11,009 bases of DNA, taken from positions 1-11,009 of the forward strand of contig SDVU01000736.1 in NCBI GenBank assembly GCA_016256075.1, read 5' to 3'. The notes below the pieces were generated by a model. The model had not been told where the DNA came from. It worked only from the letters and a program-made list of their open reading frames with translations, and did not search any database. Below are positions 1 through 6,911 of this stretch, in pieces; positions within the stretch are counted from its first letter, which is position 1, and each line of letters starts with the position of its first letter. The position numbers and the translations under genes are program-made. This DNA is from Dictyocoela muelleri (Eukaryota; Microsporidia).

Positions 1-113
1 TTAAAAATATTTAAAACTTATATTTTAAAATAAGTATAATAACCAAGATTTTTGTCTAAATTCATTAACAAATAAAACAAACTATAAAAATATGATACTT
101 AAATTTTAAATAT
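1..113. other. A+T-rich spacer, nothing recognised
   Basis: This stretch is almost pure A/T with no open frame of note. Its only structure is the octamer TATGATAC at 91-98, which recurs in reverse complement at 194-201 and brackets the small element described next. Confidence 0.6.
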
Positions 114-115
114 TA

Positions 116-194
116 CATAAACCCCGCCCTAAAGCGAAACCCCTCTTTTGGGGCACTTTTCAATGAAAACTGCCCCCAAAACGGGGTTGTACTG
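116..194. mobile_element. Tiny pogo-like MITE or terminal fragment, about 79 bp
   Basis: A GC-rich island lies between TA dinucleotides at 114-115 and 195-196. Read on the minus strand, the right end begins CAGTACAACCCCG. Its first 12 bases (CAGTACAACCCC) are identical to the left terminus of the pogo-like transposon at 6912. The left end reads CATAAACCCCGCCC, an imperfect match to the same terminus. Internal stretches such as CCCCTCTTTTGGGG let the whole piece fold on itself. The outer inverted octamers at 91-98 and 194-201 suggest the left terminus may have been split by an A/T insertion. I infer a non-autonomous relative or solo end of the pogo family. The alternative is an unrelated palindromic repeat. 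Confidence 0.45.
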
Positions 195-196
195 TA

Positions 197-432
197 TCAT
201 ATTTTTTTGGCCTTTAATTAAATTAAAAATATTCATTTTCCAAATAAGTATTTCCATGTTGAAAAAATTATATTTTTAAGAATTATAGTTTTGGGGAATT
301 CAGAATCTAAAACATACATGAAAATAAATTCTATCTTAACATGTTTAAACATTATAAAAAACTTTTAACATAAATATTTATCAATATTTTAAGGTGATCA
401 TTAAAATTATTATTATCATAAAAAAAACTATT
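197..432. other. A+T-rich spacer between elements
   Basis: No reading frame, RNA gene or element end is visible. A segment at 384-402 containing GTGATCATT is repeated in reverse complement at 1688-1706, outside the opposite end of the 442-1665 element. This could be an older inverted repeat around it or chance in A+T-rich DNA. Confidence 0.5.
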
Positions 433-475
433 AAAATTATAGGGCTTGTTCGGAAAGTGGACTACATCAAAGCAC

Positions 476-808
476 TACCTTTAACATAAATTTTTTCATT
501 TTAAATATTTATTGAATAATTTTCAGGTAAAATTTGACAAAATTATCATTTTTGAAAAAAAATAAAACTATTTGAAGAAATTTTTAATCTCCAACCGGTT
601 ATAAACTACTCCTATTATTGTGAAAATCGCCTTCCGTAAAATAAAAATACATGTTTTTTATTTAAAATAATCATTAAATCTTGAGTTATTTTTAGTATAG
701 ATATAATAACTCGTAATATATCGCTTATTTCAAATAAAAATCATGTAATTATCATTTACTGCTGTAATTTCGCAAAAATAGTGAGTGTGAATAACCCTTT
801 TAGACACA
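476..808. other. Left interior of the 1.2-kb element, no gene seen
   Basis: All frames are broken by frequent stops. On the minus strand near 590-650 there is a short open run of about 20 codons that I do not recognise. Nothing here supports a functional gene. Confidence 0.5.
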
Positions 809-816
809 AAAATTTC

Positions 817-945
817 GGATCAGTCCCATTATTTTCCTCATAAAGGGGTTAATAATATTAACTTTTAAATTAAAATAAGAATAAAAATAATAAAAATTTT
901 AGATCAGTCCCATCTCCCCCCTGGGGGAAATAATGGGACTGATCC
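817..945. mobile_element. 129-bp Merlin-type MITE with perfect 8-bp target duplication
   Basis: The left terminus GGATCAGTCCCATTATTT (817-834) and the reverse complement of the right terminus (945 backwards) are identical over these 18 bases, and similarity continues into a pyrimidine tract. The element is flanked on both sides by AAAATTTC (809-816 and 946-953), an exact 8-bp direct repeat. There is no coding capacity, so it must have been mobilised in trans. An additional inverted copy of the terminus (901-920) pairs with the right end to form a hairpin with a C5/G5 core. The termini resemble those of the transposase-bearing element at 8741 (GGATC, then T/A-rich, then CCCCC), which points to a shared transposase family. 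It lies entirely inside the 442-1665 element, so it inserted later. Confidence 0.8.
901..945. repeat. Terminal hairpin of the 129-bp MITE
   Basis: AGATCAGTCCCATCTCCCCC (901-920) is followed two bases later by GGGGGAAATAATGGGACT and GATCC, its near-perfect reverse complement. Together with the single left terminus at 817 the MITE has three copies of its end sequence, two of them facing each other at the right edge. The same design is seen at 1595-1665 and 8741-8781. Confidence 0.75.
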
Positions 946-953
946 AAAATTTC

Positions 954-1594
954 TTACAAAAGATATTTTTTCTTTACTTAAATCAGAGATCAAAAAATAA
1001 TTAATTTGAAAATTTGCAATTTTAATAAGTATGCATTATAGTTAAATAAAAAACTATTAAGAGGCAGTTAGTATTGTGGAAATGAACCTCATTTATACAA
1101 ATAGTGACAATAGGAAAAATAATCAAAATAATAATTTTTTGCCTGTCATAAGAAATTAAATTGATTTTTAAAAAATTGATTTTTAAAAATTGATAAAAAA
1201 ATATAAAAACAGAAATTTTATTAACCCTATGTACGATCAAGGAAAGTCACGTTTTTACAAATCGCATCAGGATAAATTAAATAAACCAAACGTTTTCGAA
1301 AGTCTTCATTCTTTTTATTGCAAACACCATCGTGTTTCTCGAGAAACCGACAGTATTTATTAGCAGTATTTCTCTAACAATCTCGCTTTAGCATCTAAAT
1401 ATATTTATTTAAAATTATTACAGCCTAAAATCATTTTTTCATATTTCTGAATAAAAGTTATACATATATTTATTCCATGAACGTCTATAAATCTTAAAAA
1501 TAACTCGATGTTCTCTCAATTAATTTAAAATGATATATTATAATTTAAAACCATAAGGGTAAGTTTTTTTTAAAAAAAAATAATTGAAAATTTT
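954..1594 (-). other. Right interior of the 1.2-kb element with unrecognised minus-strand open runs
   Basis: Two short minus-strand open runs stand out in otherwise stop-riddled DNA: 1227-1373 (contains EKHDGVCNKKNEDFRKR) and 1405-1515 (contains ELFLRFIDVHGINIC). Their residue composition is more protein-like than the surrounding Ile/Phe/Lys translations, and the DNA at 1240-1380 is less A+T-rich. They could be leftovers of a transposase or a captured gene, but I match them to no family. A hydrophobic 72-codon frame at 1022-1240 on the same strand looks like chance translation of A/T DNA. Confidence 0.25.
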
Positions 1595-1665
1595 GCTTTT
1601 GTTCGGAAATTGGACCACATTTAAAAAGATATTTTTTAATGCAGTCCACTTTCCGAACAAGACCC
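1595..1665. repeat. Terminal hairpin at the right end of the 1.2-kb element
   Basis: The inner copy GTTCGGAAATTGGACCACAT (1601-1620) is the inverted partner of the true right end (ATGCAGTCCACTTTCC at 1639-1654, then GAACAAGACCC), separated by a 17-18-base A/T loop. The inner copy differs from the terminus at a few positions, so it is an old duplicate of it. Confidence 0.7.
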
Positions 1666-1872
1666 AAAATTATTATTAATATAAAAAATGATCACTAAAA
1701 TATCAATTTATTATTTAAGTCATCAACAATTTTCTATTATTAAAAGAACATCATTAAATTATCGACATATTTATTATTTTAATCAACATTTTATTATTTT
1801 TCAAGACATTAATATTTTAAATCAAAATATTTAAAAAAAATATTGCATAAAAAATCAAAAATTAAACAAGCC
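1666..1872. other. Upstream region of the helicase gene
   Basis: Extremely A+T-rich. The helicase frame is closed upstream by TAA at 1810-1812. A TATA-like A/T run lies about 40-50 bases before the ATG, but in DNA of this composition it has no predictive value. The region probably contains the promoter and 5' leader by position only. The Merlin-like element therefore ends about 200 bp from the start codon. Confidence 0.35.
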
Positions 1873-4800
1873 ATGAGTAAGAAGAAACAGAGAGGAATGA
1901 CATTAATAGAAAAACGAAAAATGATGAAAGAAAGAAAACAATTGATAAAGAATATACAAGAAATTCAATCAAACAAGAATAATAACGAGTCGCAAATAAA
2001 ACAAATAGAATCTAAAGATAAAAAGATTAATGCCACTAGAGAATTTATTTATGATAATAAAATTATTAACGATAATAAAATGATTAACGATAATAAAATT
2101 ATTAACGATAATAAAATTATTAACGATAATAAAATTATTAACGATAATAAAAACGATCGTAATAATAAAATGATTAATAATGCTAAAATAGTAACTTCCG
2201 ATTTTGATAGAAAAATGTTTACTCCAATTAGTAACAGCGAAAATTCATTAATTAAAAATAATAATCATTTTATTGAAAATGACTCAATAAAACATGATGT
2301 ATTCGTTAGTAATACATTTAATATTGTTAATTGTAATAATATTGATATCGATGACAGTAATGATAATGATAACAATATTAATAATACAAAGATTAATAAT
2401 ACAAAGATTAATAATACAAAGATTAATAATACAGAGATTAATAATACAGAGATTAATAATACAAAGATTAATAATACAAAGATTAATAATATAAACATTA
2501 ATAATATAAACATTAATAATATAAAAATTAATAATAATACATTTTTAAACAACTTAAAAATAAAACGAACTGAAGAAATTAACGAATACCGTCAAAACCT
2601 CCCAATATTTTTTGAAGAAGAAAAAATTATAAGTTGTATAAAAAGAAATAAAATAGTAATGATCGATGGACCCACTGGTTGCGGTAAGTCAACACAAATA
2701 CCACAATTTTTAATTGAAAATGGTATGAAAGACATTATTGTGACACAGCCGAGGAGAATAGCAGCAATTTGTGTTTCTGATAGGATTAATTATGAATTAG
2801 GTGATGTTAGAATTAAAAAAGATATTAAAATGATTAATGAAAAACACGATAAAGAAAATCACGAGAGTAATCATTTAAATTTTAATAATAATCATTTAAA
2901 TCATGTTGATAATGTCGATTTAGAAAAATTTTATAAACGAATAACACCTTCAGCATACATAATTAAATATGAAAAAACCACATCACCAAATACCCTTATA
3001 ACAGTTATGACCGATGGAATTCTTCTCAACGAAATAAAAAAAGACTTTCTTCTTAAAAAATACAAAATTATTATTCTTGATGAGGTCCATGAAAGAAATT
3101 TAAATATCGAATTATTGATACCTCTCCTGTTTAAAATTCTTGAGTTAAGAAATGATTTGAAAATTATTTTGATGAGTGCTACATTTAGTGAGTTTCATTC
3201 TTTGATAAGTAGTTATTTAAATTATGAAGTTCCTATTGTTAAGATTAATAGTCAGAATTTTAAAGTCAAAGTTTTTTATGAAGATGATCATAAAGAAAAT
3301 TATAAAAATGAAGATTATAACGAAAATTATTATAAAAAGTATTATCATTTAATTAATAATATTCTTCCTGAATATATTCCTTTGGCTCTTAACAAAATAA
3401 TAAAAATTCTAAAAAATGATGAGTATTTAAATATTTTGGTATTTCTAGCAACGAAAAATGAAATTGAAATATTAAAAAGAATTTTAGAAAATATTAAAGA
3501 TGAATATAAAAGCAAGTCGAGGAAGAATCATAATTTTAAAAATAAAATTGACAAAGAAAACGATAATGAATTTGATAATGATAAAGATCATGATAATGAA
3601 TTTGATAATGATAAAGATCATGATAATGAATTTGATAATGATAAAGATTATGATAATGAATTTGATAATGATAAAGATTATGATAATGAATTTGATGGTA
3701 ATATTTTTTATGATAATGAATTTGATGGTAATATTTTTTATGATGTTCAAATTATCCCTCTTCACTCTGATCTCTCCAGGAAGCAACAAAATAAAATATT
3801 TTCTAGAAATAAAAAAATCATTCTAAGTACTAATATATCTGAAACGAGTATAACTATTCCTGACATATCTCATGTTATTGATTCTGGCAGAGTGAAAAGG
3901 TGTATTTATAGATATGAAAAATACAATTATCGTAAAAAAGATTATAAAAACAATAATATTAACAATGAAAATAATATTTACAATGATCATATTAACAATG
4001 ATTACAATCAAGTAAACTCTAAAATATACTTTATCGATTATATTTCAAAAAATAGTGCTGATCAAAGACTAGGAAGAACTGGTCGTACTTGTGAAGGTAC
4101 ATGTTACAGACTATATAGTGGGTATATTCATTCAAAAATGGCTGATACTAACGAACCAGAAATATTTACAAGTGAACTTGATGGTGTCATACTTTATCTA
4201 AAAAGCCTAGGCATTCAGAATGTTAAAAAATTTAAGTTTTTAGAAAAAATAAACTTTAAATATAATAATAAAGAAAATAATAATTTAAATAATAAATATA
4301 GCAATGATTTAAATAATAAAGAAAATAATAATTTAAATAATAAATATAGTAATGATTTATTTTATTCAGATTTAGAATCATCGCTACGAAAAGCAGAATT
4401 AAAACTTCAATCTTTGGGTGCTCTTGATCAAAATTTTAAAATTACAAAAATTGGGAAAAAAATGTCTATTTTTCCAGTTTCACCGAGAATAGCCAGAATA
4501 TTATGTTTGAAGAGAATTGACAAAAAAATGATAACAATATTATCGATAATTGAAAATGATATCGAAATTAAGATTAAAAGTAAGTTTTATAAAAATGATT
4601 ATAAAAATGATGAAGGTTATGATAGTTTTAATAATGCCAATAAAGATTATTATAAAGTGTATACCATTGAAGATTACTTTGTTAATCAAAAATCTGACCT
4701 TTTTGTTAAATTTTCCATCTTTAATGACTATTTAAAATCAAGAAATAGAAAATTATTTTGTAAAAGATTAAAATTAAATCCCCAAAAACTAAAAGAGATT

Positions 4801-5277
4801 GAAAAATTTAGAGATCAGTTGATTGCAATCAGAAGAAGAATATTTAGAAATAATGAAAATCATGGTTATAAGTCAATTGATAATAAAAATAATTCTTTTG
4901 ATAATAATTCAATTGATAATTATAATAATTTTATTGATAATGAATTAATTGATAATAATTCTTTTGATAATAATTCTTTTGATAATTATAATAATTTTAT
5001 TGATAATGAATTAATTGATAATAATTCAACCGGTGATAACAACGAAGACTACGATGACTCATATTTAAGAAAAATTATTTTTTCTGCTTATTCAGACAAT
5101 CTCTGCAAAAGAATTAAAAATGATTTTTTCTTTAAAGGCAATAAAATCAGAATAGATAAAAATAGCATTCCCGTTTCTGAAAATATAAATTATTTTGTTT
5201 TTGAATATTTGATCTTGAGAAAAAACATGTTATTTGCTAAAAATATTACAATTGTTGATGATCAATGGATTGTTTAA
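1873..5277 (+). CDS. DHR1: DEAH-family RNA helicase, Dhr1/Ecm16 (DHX37) type
   Basis: Predicted ATP-dependent RNA helicase of 1134 residues. Dhr1 releases U3 snoRNA from pre-18S rRNA in the nucleolar SSU processome with Utp14. Seen: a Lys/Arg-rich N-terminus (MSKKKQRGMTLIEKRK); motif I GPTGCGKST (266-274); Ia TQPRRIAA (291-298); MTDGILL (379-385); motif II DEVH (403-406), with Val in place of Ala; III SAT (435-437); V STNISETSITIP (652-663); VI QRLGRTGRT (731-739); a winged-helix/ratchet region from about 830; and an OB-fold-like C-terminus from about 1060 ending near DDQWIV. The Dhr1/DHX37 assignment rests on DFLLKKYKIIILDE, PEIFTSELDG and FPVSPRIARIL (the PR is typical of this subgroup), and on the basic N-terminal block. 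I chose ATG 1873 because it opens that block. An in-frame TTG at 1843 is a weaker alternative, and TAA at 1810 closes the frame. There is no intron, frameshift or stop. Five low-complexity insertions account for much of the length. Prp22/Prp43-type helicases are less likely. Confidence 0.88.
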   Translation: MSKKKQRGMTLIEKRKMMKERKQLIKNIQEIQSNKNNNESQIKQIESKDKKINATREFIYDNKIINDNKMINDNKIINDNKIINDNKIINDNKNDRNNKMINNAKIVTSDFDRKMFTPISNSENSLIKNNNHFIENDSIKHDVFVSNTFNIVNCNNIDIDDSNDNDNNINNTKINNTKINNTKINNTEINNTEINNTKINNTKINNININNININNIKINNNTFLNNLKIKRTEEINEYRQNLPIFFEEEKIISCIKRNKIVMIDGPTGCGKSTQIPQFLIENGMKDIIVTQPRRIAAICVSDRINYELGDVRIKKDIKMINEKHDKENHESNHLNFNNNHLNHVDNVDLEKFYKRITPSAYIIKYEKTTSPNTLITVMTDGILLNEIKKDFLLKKYKIIILDEVHERNLNIELLIPLLFKILELRNDLKIILMSATFSEFHSLISSYLNYEVPIVKINSQNFKVKVFYEDDHKENYKNEDYNENYYKKYYHLINNILPEYIPLALNKIIKILKNDEYLNILVFLATKNEIEILKRILENIKDEYKSKSRKNHNFKNKIDKENDNEFDNDKDHDNEFDNDKDHDNEFDNDKDYDNEFDNDKDYDNEFDGNIFYDNEFDGNIFYDVQIIPLHSDLSRKQQNKIFSRNKKIILSTNISETSITIPDISHVIDSGRVKRCIYRYEKYNYRKKDYKNNNINNENNIYNDHINNDYNQVNSKIYFIDYISKNSADQRLGRTGRTCEGTCYRLYSGYIHSKMADTNEPEIFTSELDGVILYLKSLGIQNVKKFKFLEKINFKYNNKENNNLNNKYSNDLNNKENNNLNNKYSNDLFYSDLESSLRKAELKLQSLGALDQNFKITKIGKKMSIFPVSPRIARILCLKRIDKKMITILSIIENDIEIKIKSKFYKNDYKNDEGYDSFNNANKDYYKVYTIEDYFVNQKSDLFVKFSIFNDYLKSRNRKLFCKRLKLNPQKLKEIEKFRDQLIAIRRRIFRNNENHGYKSIDNKNNSFDNNSIDNYNNFIDNELIDNNSFDNNSFDNYNNFIDNELIDNNSTGDNNEDYDDSYLRKIIFSAYSDNLCKRIKNDFFFKGNKIRIDKNSIPVSENINYFVFEYLILRKNMLFAKNITIVDDQWIV
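2053..2157 (+). repeat. 18-bp coding minisatellite (DNKIIN repeats)
   Basis: Nearly six tandem copies of GATAATAAAATTATTAAC encode DNKIIN or DNKMIN, residues about 61-95 of the helicase, in the disordered N-terminal extension. Several copies are identical at every base, including third positions, so the array expanded recently or is kept uniform by slippage or recombination. The unit is a multiple of three, so the frame is preserved. Confidence 0.9.
2380..2529 (+). repeat. 15-bp coding minisatellite (NNTKI repeats)
   Basis: Ten copies of a 15-bp unit (AATAATACAAAGATT and variants) encode NNTKI, NNTEI, NNINI and NNIKI, residues about 170-219. Variants occur in adjacent pairs (two TEI, two INI), the pattern left by segmental duplication of neighbouring units. 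The array sits just before the helicase core, so length change should not disturb the catalytic fold. Confidence 0.9.
3562..3741 (+). repeat. 30-bp coding minisatellite (DNEFDNDKD repeats) inside RecA2
   Basis: Six 30-bp units encode DNEFDNDKDH or DNEFDNDKDY four times, then DNEFDGNIFY twice, residues 564-623. The array separates NILVFLATKNEI (the motif IV strand) from VQIIPLHSDLSRKQQ, so it is a very acidic loop within the second RecA-like domain. Unit types again occur in pairs (HH, YY, then two identical FY units). Confidence 0.92.
4264..4359 (+). repeat. 48-bp coding direct duplication
   Basis: Two 48-bp copies, identical apart from one base (AGC versus AGT, both Ser), encode NNKENNNLNNKYSNDL twice, residues about 798-829. 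They lie between the FKFLEKINF segment and the winged-helix/ratchet region. The near identity implies a recent single duplication. Confidence 0.9.
4872..5028 (+). repeat. Compound 15-bp and 66-bp coding repeats near the C-terminus
   Basis: Fifteen-base units of the AATTCTTTTGATAAT type (NSFDN, NSIDN) are embedded in a 66-bp higher-order unit. The stretch starting at 4915 is repeated from 4981 with identity over about 47 bases. The encoded Asn/Asp/Ile/Phe-rich loop (residues about 1001-1053) separates the ratchet region from the OB-fold-like tail. Confidence 0.88.
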
Positions 5278-5453
5278 TGACTTTATTAAATCGATCATAA
5301 AAAGGTAATCAATAAATAATAAAGAGATAATTTACTGATAAATGAAAAAAAATAATTAAAATCATTATTAAATAGATAAATAAAAGCATTATTAAATAAA
5401 TAAATAAAATCATTATTAAATATATATTAATATCATTTTTAAACCTTAATCGA
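5278..5453. other. 3' flank of the helicase gene
   Basis: A+T-rich spacer holding several AATAAA-like hexamers that could serve as polyadenylation signals. They are too frequent in this DNA to pick one. It includes the 24-bp tandem repeat and ends at the inverted-repeat element. Confidence 0.4.
5361..5431. repeat. 24-bp non-coding tandem repeat, about three copies
   Basis: Units beginning ATCATTATTAAAT or AGCATTATTAAAT follow each other with a 24-bp period from 5361, 5385 and 5409, the last one base shorter, and a partial fourth follows. It lies in the helicase 3' flank. Simple replication slippage is the likely origin. Confidence 0.75.
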
Positions 5454-5455
5454 TT

Positions 5456-5478
5456 TAGTGCACATATATGTGTACTAA
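5456..5478. repeat. Palindrome at the left edge of the inverted-repeat element
   Basis: TAGTGCACATATATGTGTAC reads almost the same on both strands, and a similar palindrome (GTACACATATATGTATAC) occurs near the right edge at 6252-6269. Such mirrored outer palindromes suggest they are part of the element termini. Confidence 0.55.
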
Positions 5479-5669
5479 ACCCCCCACTAAGTACACATAT
5501 GGTTGAGTCTCATTGGACCGAATTTTCATTGAGCCGAATCATTTTAAATTTTTGACACCGTTAAAAAAATATTCAAAATTAAAAAAAAATTAAATATTTA
5601 ATTAATGACAATTTTATTAAAATGTAATAACCGGTAAATATTAATGATTGAATTATAGTATCTCGTTAG

Positions 5670-5971
5670 TTATAAATTTATTGTCTTATCTTGATCTAAA
5701 TAAATTTTTTTGTTTTTCACCTCACTACCATTAATAAGTATTAACAATTCATTATCATTGTCTTGTTGTATATAAATTATTTTTTGAAGAATTTCATAAG
5801 AATTCAGATTGTTTATATTAATTGAGTTGAAGTTTATTATTTTAATTTTATTATTTGGATGATTATGAATTTTAGAATTATTTGTTAAAACATCGTCGAA
5901 ATATTTAGGATTAATATGACAAGTTTCGTTTATAATCGTCCGATATAATTTTTTTTGTTTATTTATTATGA
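5670..5971 (-). pseudogene. Open minus-strand frame without an ATG, unrecognised
   Basis: About 100 codons are open on the minus strand with no ATG, ending at TAA 5670-5672. That is long for DNA so rich in A and T. The translation looks like real protein: NETCHINPKYFDDV, then IHNHPNN, then LNSYEILQKIIYIQQDN, then KKIYLDQDKTINL. A Cys followed about 18 residues later by His-Asn-His-Pro recalls the end of FLYWCH zinc fingers, which are common in Mutator-like transposases, but two half-sites are not enough to call it. A second short frame starting with ATG at 6034 overlaps its upstream edge. It lies wholly inside the inverted-repeat element, so it is probably cargo or a transposase remnant. Function unknown. 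Confidence 0.35.
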
Positions 5972-6062
5972 AGATATATTATTTATTGCAATAATGTAAT
6001 GAAAATATTTTGATTTTATCCAAACTATTTTCATATTTTTTAGAGGTGTCAAAAAATTAAAA

Positions 6063-6170
6063 AATCGACCCAGTGAAAAATCGGCCAAGTGAAAATTCGG
6101 CCCAATTAAAATTCGACCCAGTGAAAATCAGGCACAGTGAAAATTCGGTCGAGTGAAAATTAGGCCCAGA
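6063..6170. repeat. 16-bp tandem repeat, 6.7 copies
   Basis: Consecutive units start at 6063, 6079, 6095, 6111, 6127, 6143 and 6159. Each is a variant of ATTCGGCCCAGTGAAA with a constant 16-bp period. Two inverted copies lie at about 5512-5540 in the opposite arm of the element. The regular period and higher GC than the surroundings suggest binding sites for an element-encoded protein. That role is inferred. Confidence 0.88.
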
Positions 6171-6279
6171 TAGAAGTTACCTACATATATATATATGTGT
6201 ACTCAAAAAAGCCACAAAGTATGCATGGATGTATACAAAAAAATTCAGTATGTACACATATATGTATACTCGAATTATT

Positions 6280-6911
6280 TAAAAATTATGACGCTTGTGT
6301 GCAAATATAAGTATTAATGCCAATTATTGTTTCGAACAGATAACTTCGACAGATGGCTGTATCATGTTTTTCGTTACTTGTAATGCGAATTAACTCTTGT
6401 AAACAGCAAACTAAAATAGTGGTGAGTAACTTATGATATTTGTGCTTTGGCTTTTATATCTGTCTTATATAAACTCACTACTGGGTTTTTACGAATTTCT
6501 ACATGCATTAGAACCATGAGTTTTTTGTCAGATTTTGCGTACATCTTATACCTGAATGATTCAAATGAATATATATATATAGAATAAATGCTGACAAAAT
6601 CCATAGTTGCCAATCCGGAAGGTAGTCTCATATCATAGTCTTTAGACCTTTGGTTATTGGTGTATTGACAATAGGTCACTCATAAACTACCCAGAAGTCC
6701 ATCTGTATGCGCGATTTTTCTTTTATTTATGACTCAGCCGGATACAGCCAATTAAAGGCATTTCATGAATTTTTCACCACTACTTATTTTACCGAGATGC
6801 GTCTCCGCACTCATTCCAACATCTAGAATAACTCAATATGCAGTAAAAGTACCAGAATAGGGCCAATTTTTACTGATAACTTTCTTAATAAAGTAATCCT
6901 AATTTTATATA
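6280..6911 (-). pseudogene. Broken coding-like relic of unknown family
   Basis: This stretch is clearly less A+T-rich than its neighbours. On the minus strand one frame from about 6825 down to about 6290 keeps a protein-like character, including ISSGEKFMKCL and, within an 82-codon open part at 6431-6679, NNQRSKDYDMRLPSGLATMD and KKLMVLMHVEIRKNPVV. The frame is interrupted several times, so it is not a working gene. I recognise no domain. It could be an old mobile element or a decayed host or transferred gene. The last about 80 bases (6830-6911) hold nothing recognisable and lead into the pogo terminus. Confidence 0.35.

Larger units (their letters stand above)
442..1665. mobile_element. Merlin-like non-autonomous DNA transposon, 1.2 kb
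   Basis: The left end is GGGCTTGTTCGGAAAGTGG (442-460). The right end, reverse-complemented from 1665, is GGGTCTTGTTCGGAAAGTGG, the same sequence with one extra T, and the match continues as GACTRCAT. Direct repeats flank it: AAAATTATA (433-441) and AAAATTATT (1666-1674), 8 of 9 identical. Termini starting with GG and an 8-9-bp target duplication are typical of the Merlin (IS1016/IS1595-like) superfamily. No transposase is recognisable inside, so it appears non-autonomous or eroded, and a smaller MITE has inserted at 817-945. A second copy of the terminus sits at 1595-1621, just inside the right end. The superfamily call rests on ends and duplication only. Confidence 0.6.
5454..6273. mobile_element. 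Unclassified inverted-repeat element with 16-bp repeats in its arms
   Basis: The arm at about 5454-5559 and the arm at about 6045-6273 are related in reverse complement. Going outward from the centre, both carry the GACACC/GGTGTC boundary, then copies of a 16-bp motif (ATTCGGCCCAGTGAAA consensus), then palindromic TGTACACATATATG-like blocks. The left arm has two motif copies and the right arm nearly seven. The arms bracket about 485 bp with an open minus-strand frame. I see no clear target duplication, and the outer limits are approximate. Long arms with internal tandem repeats are known in several DNA transposon superfamilies. I cannot assign one. Confidence 0.55.

Noticed and set aside
1022-1240. 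72-codon minus-strand open frame
   Set aside because: The translation is almost entirely Ile, Phe, Asn, Lys and Leu with no motif. It overlaps simple A/T repeats and lies inside the non-autonomous element, so it is best explained as chance.
1843-1872. Upstream in-frame TTG as the helicase start
   Set aside because: Non-ATG initiation is rare in eukaryotic genes. The ATG at 1873 directly opens the conserved basic block, and the 10 extra residues add no recognisable feature.
2265-2552. Overlapping frames on both strands across the NNTKI array
   Set aside because: They are readings of the same 15-bp repeat in other frames (runs of LLIFV or IIQRL) and have no independent evidence.
3562-3741. 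Regularly spaced repeats considered as a CRISPR array
   Set aside because: Units are contiguous with no unique spacers, encode protein in frame, and the organism appears eukaryotic.
3484-4011. Frames on both strands across and just downstream of the 30-bp array
   Set aside because: Shadows of the intact helicase frame. Repeat-derived Ile/Met-rich translations only.
4550-4735. 61-codon plus-strand frame inside the helicase gene
   Set aside because: Alternative-frame reading of conserved helicase sequence, Lys/Ile-rich with no domain.
6063-6170. 16-bp repeats considered as replication-origin iterons or a CRISPR array
   Set aside because: There is no spacer sequence and no associated initiator gene, and inverted copies in the opposite arm fit element ends better.
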